64,000 nucleotides of DNA from Robbsia andropogonis (GTDB taxonomy: Bacteria; Pseudomonadota; Gammaproteobacteria; Burkholderiales; Burkholderiaceae): NCBI RefSeq assembly GCF_000970345.1, contig NZ_LAQU01000009.1:1-64000 (forward strand), written 5' to 3'. This document shows positions 59,245-64,000 of the stretch, piece after piece. The translations under genes were made by a program, and so were the position numbers. Each line of letters starts with the position of its first letter. Position 1 is the first letter of the stretch. Under the pieces are notes generated by a model that ran no database searches, had not been told where the DNA came from, and was given only the letters and a program-made list of their open reading frames with translations.

Positions 59245-60471
59245 TTAGATATAACCCGGGAACGGGGTAGCGCCCACATAGACCGCACCAGCGCCTTCGT
59301 AAATCCCTTCGCCAAGAAACGCATGCTGGGTCACCACCATTGCATCACGCATCAATTGCTGGAGGCGATGCGATGAATAGATTGCCGCAATGCCGCCCAG
59401 CCGATACGCGCTCTGTACCACATCAGCGCCCGCAAACGCGGCCTCCGCCGCGGTCAAGCGCAATTGGCTGACCTGGTCGGGCGTGGGGTGATTCCCTCGC
59501 GCGATATCGTCCCACACCGCTTCCGTGGTCTCGTAGAAAAAGGCCTGAACACTACGCAAGCGCGCCTCCGCCTTGCTTACGCCGATCTTGAAATAGGCGC
59601 GGTCGGCAAGTTGCGGCGCGCCGGTGTTGGTCTTGCGGGCACCCGACATCTGATTCACCGTATCCAGCGCTGCCCGGGCCAGGCCAAGATTCACCACCGC
59701 CAGCACCTGCGCGGCATACGCGATCGTCGGATAACGGTAAAGCGGTTCATCCACCTGGGTCTGCCCGCCACGCACGAACGTCCATTCCTCGGGCACGAAC
59801 CTGTCGCGCACGCATAAGTCATGGCTACCGGTCCCCTGCATGCCCACGACATCCCAGTTCTCGACGATCTCGACGTGCGATGGCGGCAGGATGGCCATTC
59901 GTGGCTTTGTGCCCGGGGCACCGCCAATCCCGACGCCAAGCCAGTCGGCGCCCTTGCAACCGCTTGCGAAGCGCCAGCGGCCGTTGACGCGATAGCCACC
60001 GGGCGTCACGGTCGCCGGTTGCACGGGAAACAACCCTCCGGCAAACGCCTGATCCGGCCCCGATGCATACAGGATCGCCTGCGTTTCCAAAGGCAGCGCC
60101 GCAAGATAGACATTTGCCGATCCGAAGCTTGCCACCCAGCCCGCCGAACCATCGGCCTCGGCAATGCGTTGAATCATCCGAAGAAACTGCGCCGGCGGCA
60201 TCGGCGTACCGCCAAAACGCCTTGGCGTGGCGGCACGATAGAGATGCGCGCGCTTGAATAAATCGATCACGTCACGCGGCACATGTGACAGTCGCGTGAA
60301 TTCGTCGCGGCGTGCAACGATGTGCTCGCATACGCTATCGAGCGATAACGGCGTATCGGTCGGGCCCGCCCCCAGACCCTGCGTCATCACGGGAATCGAC
60401 AAATCGACGGCATCACAAACACTCCTCACGTCAGACAGGGTGGCCGCATGGCGCGTCGTATCGGATGTCAT
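59245..60471 (-). CDS. iacA: Indole-3-acetate monooxygenase (IacA; acyl-CoA dehydrogenase fold)
   Basis: 408 aa from the ATG at 60471 with GAGG seven bases upstream. Acyl-CoA dehydrogenase-fold flavin monooxygenase: H-V-P-R-D-V-I-D-L-F-K-R-A-H-L-Y-R, D-G-S-A-G-W-V-A-S-F-G-S-A-N-V-Y, F-A-S-G-C-K-G-A-D-W, G-T-G-S-H-D-L, and a C-terminal Y-R-L-G-G-I-A-A-I-Y with Q-H-A-F-L. It hydroxylates the indole ring of indole-3-acetate using reduced flavin from IacG. First gene of the minus-strand iac operon, divergent from a sensor kinase. A paralogue lies at 47973-49178. Confidence 0.88.
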   Translation of the reverse strand: MTSDTTRHAATLSDVRSVCDAVDLSIPVMTQGLGAGPTDTPLSLDSVCEHIVARRDEFTRLSHVPRDVIDLFKRAHLYRAATPRRFGGTPMPPAQFLRMIQRIAEADGSAGWVASFGSANVYLAALPLETQAILYASGPDQAFAGGLFPVQPATVTPGGYRVNGRWRFASGCKGADWLGVGIGGAPGTKPRMAILPPSHVEIVENWDVVGMQGTGSHDLCVRDRFVPEEWTFVRGGQTQVDEPLYRYPTIAYAAQVLAVVNLGLARAALDTVNQMSGARKTNTGAPQLADRAYFKIGVSKAEARLRSVQAFFYETTEAVWDDIARGNHPTPDQVSQLRLTAAEAAFAGADVVQSAYRLGGIAAIYSSHRLQQLMRDAMVVTQHAFLGEGIYEGAGAVYVGATPFPGYI

Positions 60472-60792
60472 TCTAAAACCTCGTATCGAAAAAACGGCAA
60501 TATCGTGTCGCGACGTGATGACAACGACGCAAGGTGATGACGTCGAGTGTAGAAATACCATAAATGCGCGGCAATTGGGACTGTGCAGCGTGCGTTAAAG
60601 AAAGCGAGCGGTCCAACTAAAGATTTCCCTAATACTCGTGAATGGAACATCGCACGCAACCCGGAATCACGCTCGAACATCCCTCGGCCCCAACAAAAAT
60701 CACGTCATTTCGCGCTATGATTTGGAGATAAATCAGGTTAAGCCACGCGTGCGCGAGACCTGCCCGTGCCGTCTCGCACCCCTCGGAAAACG
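60472..60792. promoter_or_regulatory. Divergent promoter of iacA and the sensor kinase, with AAATCA repeats
   Basis: 321 bp without a gene. AAATCA at 60697-60702 and TGATTT at 60718-60723 form an inverted repeat (15-nt spacer), and a further AAATCA follows at 60730. These could be sites for a response regulator partnered with the kinase. The iacA promoter should lie nearer 60472, where I see no clear consensus. Confidence 0.45.
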
Positions 60793-62277
60793 ATGACATT
60801 CGCCCTGCAAGACAGCGATCGCCTGGCGATGCTGCAGTCCCTGAAAACGTGCATTCTGCTGCACGACGCCCAGAGCAAGGACATCCTCTGGGCGAACGCC
60901 GCCGCCTGCACGGCGCTGGGCTTCACCGTGGAAGAACTGTTGCCGCTGAAAGCACCAGATATGACGCGTAACGAAGAGAAATATCGGCGCGAGGTAGGCC
61001 GCCAGTGGCTCGAGGATGCGGTGCAAAAAGGGGAATGCATCGTGCAATGGCCCTATCGCGCGAAAGACGGCACGGAAATCTTCTCGGAAGCAGTCGCGAC
61101 CCGCGTAACGCTGCACGACCGCGATGTCGTGATGGTGCAGTTCAGGGACATTGCAGCCGAAGAGCGCATCAAGCAGGACTTGCGACGACTGGAAACGCGA
61201 CTGAAGGAATTCATGCAGGACCTCACGGAAGGCATTGCCGTGGTGGATGCCGACGGCACGATCCGCTATCTCAGCGAATCCGCGCGACCGTTGCTCGGTC
61301 TACGGGACGACGACCCCGAACCGACGAACTTTTTTTCACTCGGCGCGGCCGACGATTCGCTGCTTTTGACGAGACGCCTGGCGCAAGCCGCGGAAGGCAA
61401 GACACCGCCGACCTTCCGCTATCGTGCCGTGGTTCGCGACGGCAGTGTACGCTGGCATGACGCCACCTGTCGTTATGTGGCGCTCGATGAAGAATGGAGC
61501 GGTATCCTGCTGCACTTTCGGGATGTCACAAGCCAGGTTGCCGAACAGGAGGCAGCAAGGCTGAACGAACGCGCTCTCGAATACATGGCACGTTATAACG
61601 CCATGGGAGAAATGGCGATGACGTTGTCCCATGAATTAAGTCAACCACTGGCATCGGCGCGTAATTTCATTGAAGGTGGCATGCTGCGCTTGCAAGCCGG
61701 CACGACCCCTGCCCCGGACGTGATCTGGGGCATGCAGAATGCCATGAAGCAAATGGAGCGCGCCACAAGCATCATCAAAAGCGTGCGGGACTACGTCGTC
61801 AAGCTCGAACAGGTGGTGGAAGACATCGACCTGAACGCTGTTGTCAATGATGTCTACTACTTCCTGCGCCTGCGCGCGCGCGAGGAAGGCGTCCGTATTG
61901 AAACACGTCTCGATGAACACCCCCTGCTGGTACGGTGCGAGAAAGTATTGGTCGGTCAGGTTATCCTGAATTTCGCGTTCAATGCGATGGAAGTGATGCG
62001 TGAACTGAAACAAAAGCAGCGGGTGGTGACACTCCAGACCACGCGCGTGGGCGATCGGGCTCAACTGACCGTCTCGGACCTCGGTACCGGGCTGGGGCCG
62101 AATGTGCAGAGCCGGATCTTCGACGGCTTTTTCACGACAAAACCGTCCGGCAACGGCCTGGGCCTGTCCGTGTGCAAGAACATCATTGCCCGGCACGACG
62201 GTGACGTATGGGCGGAGCCGCACGCCCCGAATGGTACGACGTTCGGCTTTTCTTTACCGCTGAAACATGGCGCGTGA
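60793..62277 (+). CDS. Cytoplasmic histidine kinase with two PAS domains
   Basis: 494 aa from the ATG at 60793; a GTG at 60766 is an alternative. No membrane segment. PAS 1 covers about residues 10-125, PAS 2 about 140-260. The H-box is T-L-S-H-E-L-S-Q-P-L-A-S-A with the phospho-acceptor His about 280, and the catalytic domain has the N-box N-F-A-F-N-A-M-E-V-M, D-L-G-T-G-L-G and F-F-T-T-K-P-S-G-N-G-L-G-L-S. It resembles FixL-like soluble sensors. A putative two-component system is reported to control iac genes in P. phytofirmans; this kinase, divergent from iacA, fits, but no response regulator gene is within the window. Confidence 0.88.
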   Translation: MTFALQDSDRLAMLQSLKTCILLHDAQSKDILWANAAACTALGFTVEELLPLKAPDMTRNEEKYRREVGRQWLEDAVQKGECIVQWPYRAKDGTEIFSEAVATRVTLHDRDVVMVQFRDIAAEERIKQDLRRLETRLKEFMQDLTEGIAVVDADGTIRYLSESARPLLGLRDDDPEPTNFFSLGAADDSLLLTRRLAQAAEGKTPPTFRYRAVVRDGSVRWHDATCRYVALDEEWSGILLHFRDVTSQVAEQEAARLNERALEYMARYNAMGEMAMTLSHELSQPLASARNFIEGGMLRLQAGTTPAPDVIWGMQNAMKQMERATSIIKSVRDYVVKLEQVVEDIDLNAVVNDVYYFLRLRAREEGVRIETRLDEHPLLVRCEKVLVGQVILNFAFNAMEVMRELKQKQRVVTLQTTRVGDRAQLTVSDLGTGLGPNVQSRIFDGFFTTKPSGNGLGLSVCKNIIARHDGDVWAEPHAPNGTTFGFSLPLKHGA

Positions 62278-62329
62278 TATCGGTCCGCACGGACGCATGA
62301 GACGCAACCGCGACATGAAATGCGTTACA

Positions 62330-63109
62330 TCAGCGTGTGCGTCCGGCCTTCATCTTTCGCACCGTGGCATCGAACAATAGGATGGCGAAGCGGTCGTTCT
62401 GAATCAACTGCGCCGCGAGGTCGGCGCATCGCGTCTTGACCAGATCATCCAGGGCCACATCCGGGCCCGGCAGCGCGCCCGCCTGGCACTGAATCTCGGC
62501 GGCACGCTGTACGGTCCAAAGCAACATGAACGTGCCAGGAATGTCTTTCTCACACACTGCAACACCATGATTGCGTAGTACCAGCACATGCCTGGGCCCC
62601 AGGCTCGCCAGCATCCGCTCTTTTTCTTCTGCAAACAGCGTGATGCCTTCGAATGCATGGTACGCAACACGACCGAACAACTGCGCGCCGTAAAAATCGT
62701 CGTGACGAAAACCACCTTGCTTCAACGCGATTGCGGACACCGGCGTGGTGTGCGTATGCACAATACAATGCACATCTTCGCGCGCACCATGAATAGCGCT
62801 ATGCAATGCGAACCCCGCCGGATTGGCCGGATAGTCTGATGGCTCGACCAGCTTGCCGTCCAGGTCGACCTTCAGCAGGTTTCCTGGCGTGACCTCGCTG
62901 TAGTTGAGTCCAAATGGATTGACCAGATAATGACCGTCCGTGCCCGGCACCCGAACGGAGATGTGGTTGAAGATCAGTTCCGTCCAACCGAGGTAATCGA
63001 CGAGGTGATAAAAGTGCGTCAATTGCTCTCGTAACGCCCATTCGTTTGCATCGATATGCGCCGGGCGCGGAGCGGATTCCGCGGCCAAGGGGGGGGCAAT
63101 GTCGTTCAT
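62330..63109 (-). CDS. Class II aldolase/adducin-domain protein, second copy
   Basis: 259 aa from the ATG at 63109 with an AAAGGCGAGA tract upstream. N-H-I-S-V-R-V-P-G-T-D-G-H-Y-L-V-N-P-F-G-L, zinc ligands in H-T-H-T-T-P, and V-L-R-N-H-G-V-A-V show a class II aldolase. It is a close paralogue of the protein encoded at 50330-51106. It has no TCTGAATTCAGA box, so the two are probably regulated differently. The PanE-like gene lies 97 bp upstream on the same strand. Confidence 0.87.
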   Translation of the reverse strand: MNDIAPPLAAESAPRPAHIDANEWALREQLTHFYHLVDYLGWTELIFNHISVRVPGTDGHYLVNPFGLNYSEVTPGNLLKVDLDGKLVEPSDYPANPAGFALHSAIHGAREDVHCIVHTHTTPVSAIALKQGGFRHDDFYGAQLFGRVAYHAFEGITLFAEEKERMLASLGPRHVLVLRNHGVAVCEKDIPGTFMLLWTVQRAAEIQCQAGALPGPDVALDDLVKTRCADLAAQLIQNDRFAILLFDATVRKMKAGRTR

Positions 63110-63206
63110 GAAAGTCTCGCCTTTACTGGTTGCATCTTGTGAAGCGGCTGGCGGCATTCGCGCGGAAGCAATAGCAAACGCCCCTGCATGTCCCGGCCGA
63201 ATACGG

Positions 63207-64000
63207 TCAGGGGCGCGGCGCGCTGGACACGTGGCGGCGCACGAGGCCAAGTACCGAGGTTGTCACTGGCATCGCGACATCGGCACGCGTGGCCAGCTCA
63301 AGCACCGCGTCACCAATCGCGCCCATCTCCAATGGTCTGCCACGTTCCGCGTCTTGCAACATCGAGGTTTTTACCGCCCCCATGCCCCGGCAACGCGCCA
63401 GGAACGCATCGTCTTCGAACGGTAGGGAAACCGAAAGCGCCTTACTGAGCGCTCGGATTTCCTGCAACATAGGCCGCACCGTCAGCAACAGATCAGGCTC
63501 GCCATAGATCTGTTCCAAGGTTGCGCCAGTCAGCACCGATAGCGGATTCGACGTCAAGTTACCCGCGAGCTTGGCCCATATGTCTGCGCGGATATTCGCA
63601 CTGCGATGCGTGACGATCCCGGCGTCATTGAACCCCGCCGCGATGCAGAACAAGGACATCTCGGTACTGGCATCGCCATCATGGCCAACGTCATCCGTCT
63701 CTCCGATGCCACCGATAATCAGCCGATGCGGATTATTCGCGACATAAACGCCCGCCGAGGGCGTATGGCCGGTCATATAAACAACGGCGCCGACAATGCG
63801 CTCTGGCGCAATACACCGTGCCAGCAGACCTTCGGGGTCCAACGCGGCAATCGGACGCGCGATCATCGCGTGCGGCTTGGTGGTGTGTACCGTGGCGGCG
63901 TCAGCGCCGCGCGTGCCCATTCCCTGGAAATACCACCACGGCACACCGTTGACGAGGGGCATGACCCGCGTACCCTTTCCTAATAGCGGCGGCACCATCG
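63207..64000 (-). CDS. Ketopantoate reductase-like protein (partial, N-terminus outside window)
   Basis: At least 264 codons; the NAD(P)-binding N-terminus lies beyond the right edge. P-L-V-N-G-V-P-W-W-Y matches the central N-G region of PanE-like proteins. The C-terminal domain shows A-N-I-R-A-D-I-W-A-K-L-A-G-N-L-T-S-N-P-L-S-V-L-T-G-A-T and the E-M-G-A-I-G-D-A-V-L-E-L-A motif of the ApbA C-terminus. It probably pairs with the class II aldolase encoded downstream in a catabolic step rather than in pantothenate synthesis. Confidence 0.85.
   Translation of the reverse strand, partial: MVPPLLGKGTRVMPLVNGVPWWYFQGMGTRGADAATVHTTKPHAMIARPIAALDPEGLLARCIAPERIVGAVVYMTGHTPSAGVYVANNPHRLIIGGIGETDDVGHDGDASTEMSLFCIAAGFNDAGIVTHRSANIRADIWAKLAGNLTSNPLSVLTGATLEQIYGEPDLLLTVRPMLQEIRALSKALSVSLPFEDDAFLARCRGMGAVKTSMLQDAERGRPLEMGAIGDAVLELATRADVAMPVTTSVLGLVRRHVSSAPRP

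Noticed and set aside
1-64000. tRNA, rRNA, integrase or IS elements that would mark a genomic island
   Set aside because: None recognised on either strand; the density of catabolic genes alone does not prove horizontal transfer.

Overview
The window looks like a chromosomal catabolic region of a Burkholderiaceae bacterium (Paraburkholderia, Caballeronia, Robbsia or a relative). This rests on high GC, Burkholderia-type trimeric porins, many LysR regulators each next to a degradation operon, and the content: aromatic ring-hydroxylating dioxygenases and an indole-3-acetate (auxin) degradation cluster. The genus is inference. I see no tRNA, rRNA, CRISPR array, phage or insertion sequence.

Layout. 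(1) 1-4706, minus strand: a LacI-led operon (lacI, tautomerase, acyl-CoA dehydrogenase with a frameshift, family I CoA-transferase, MaoC hydratase) behind a perfect 16-bp palindrome. (2) 5197-10885: a small coiled-coil gene, a polar amino-acid ABC transporter (binding protein, two permeases, ATPase), a YgjP-type metallopeptidase and a nitronate monooxygenase. (3) 11089-15664: a three-component ring-hydroxylating dioxygenase (alpha, beta, Rieske ferredoxin, reductase) with a divergent AraC regulator, matching the anthranilate 1,2-dioxygenase locus andAcAdAbAa/andR. (4) 15701-23806: an acyl-CoA ligase, Ltp-type thiolase, DUF35, SDR and dienelactone hydrolase-NTF2 operon, divergent from a frameshifted LysR gene that is followed by SnoaL-like and PanE-like genes. 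(5) 23810-31713: a LysR gene divergent from an M20 peptidase, MFS transporter, kynureninase-like enzyme, class I aminotransferase and porin. (6) 31901-33163: an amidase-like ORF that has lost its catalytic residues.

(7) 33298-51142: the most interesting part. A minus-strand operon (HpcH/HpaI aldolase, FAD-linked oxidase, two oligopeptide-type permeases, double ATPase, GntR/FCD regulator), a porin plus extracellular binding protein, a divergent EthD-domain gene followed by an MFS transporter, and a distant class II aldolase all carry the same palindromic box (TCTGAATTCAGA or a one-arm variant) upstream. This defines a candidate regulon for an unidentified substrate. Inside it lie a TetR gene with two operator-like sites, a DUF4188 gene, and a second IacA-like monooxygenase divergent from a LysR gene.

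(8) 51380-60471: an indole-3-acetate catabolic (iac) cluster. A LysR gene is divergent from iacF-iacC-iacD-tautomerase-iacH (plus strand), which converges on iacA-iacB-iacE-iacG (minus strand) at a strong terminator. IacA with flavin reductase IacG oxidises the indole ring; IacCD with reductase IacF is the Rieske dioxygenase; IacH, IacE and the tautomerase act on intermediates leading toward catechol. (9) 60793-64000: a soluble double-PAS histidine kinase with no response regulator beside it, a second class II aldolase, and a truncated ketopantoate-reductase-like gene.

Three genes carry single-base indels (near 2190, at 21956-21960 and at 41544-41547), two of them in homopolymers. They could be genuine mutations or sequencing errors. 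The last one creates an artificial oxidase-permease fusion ORF.
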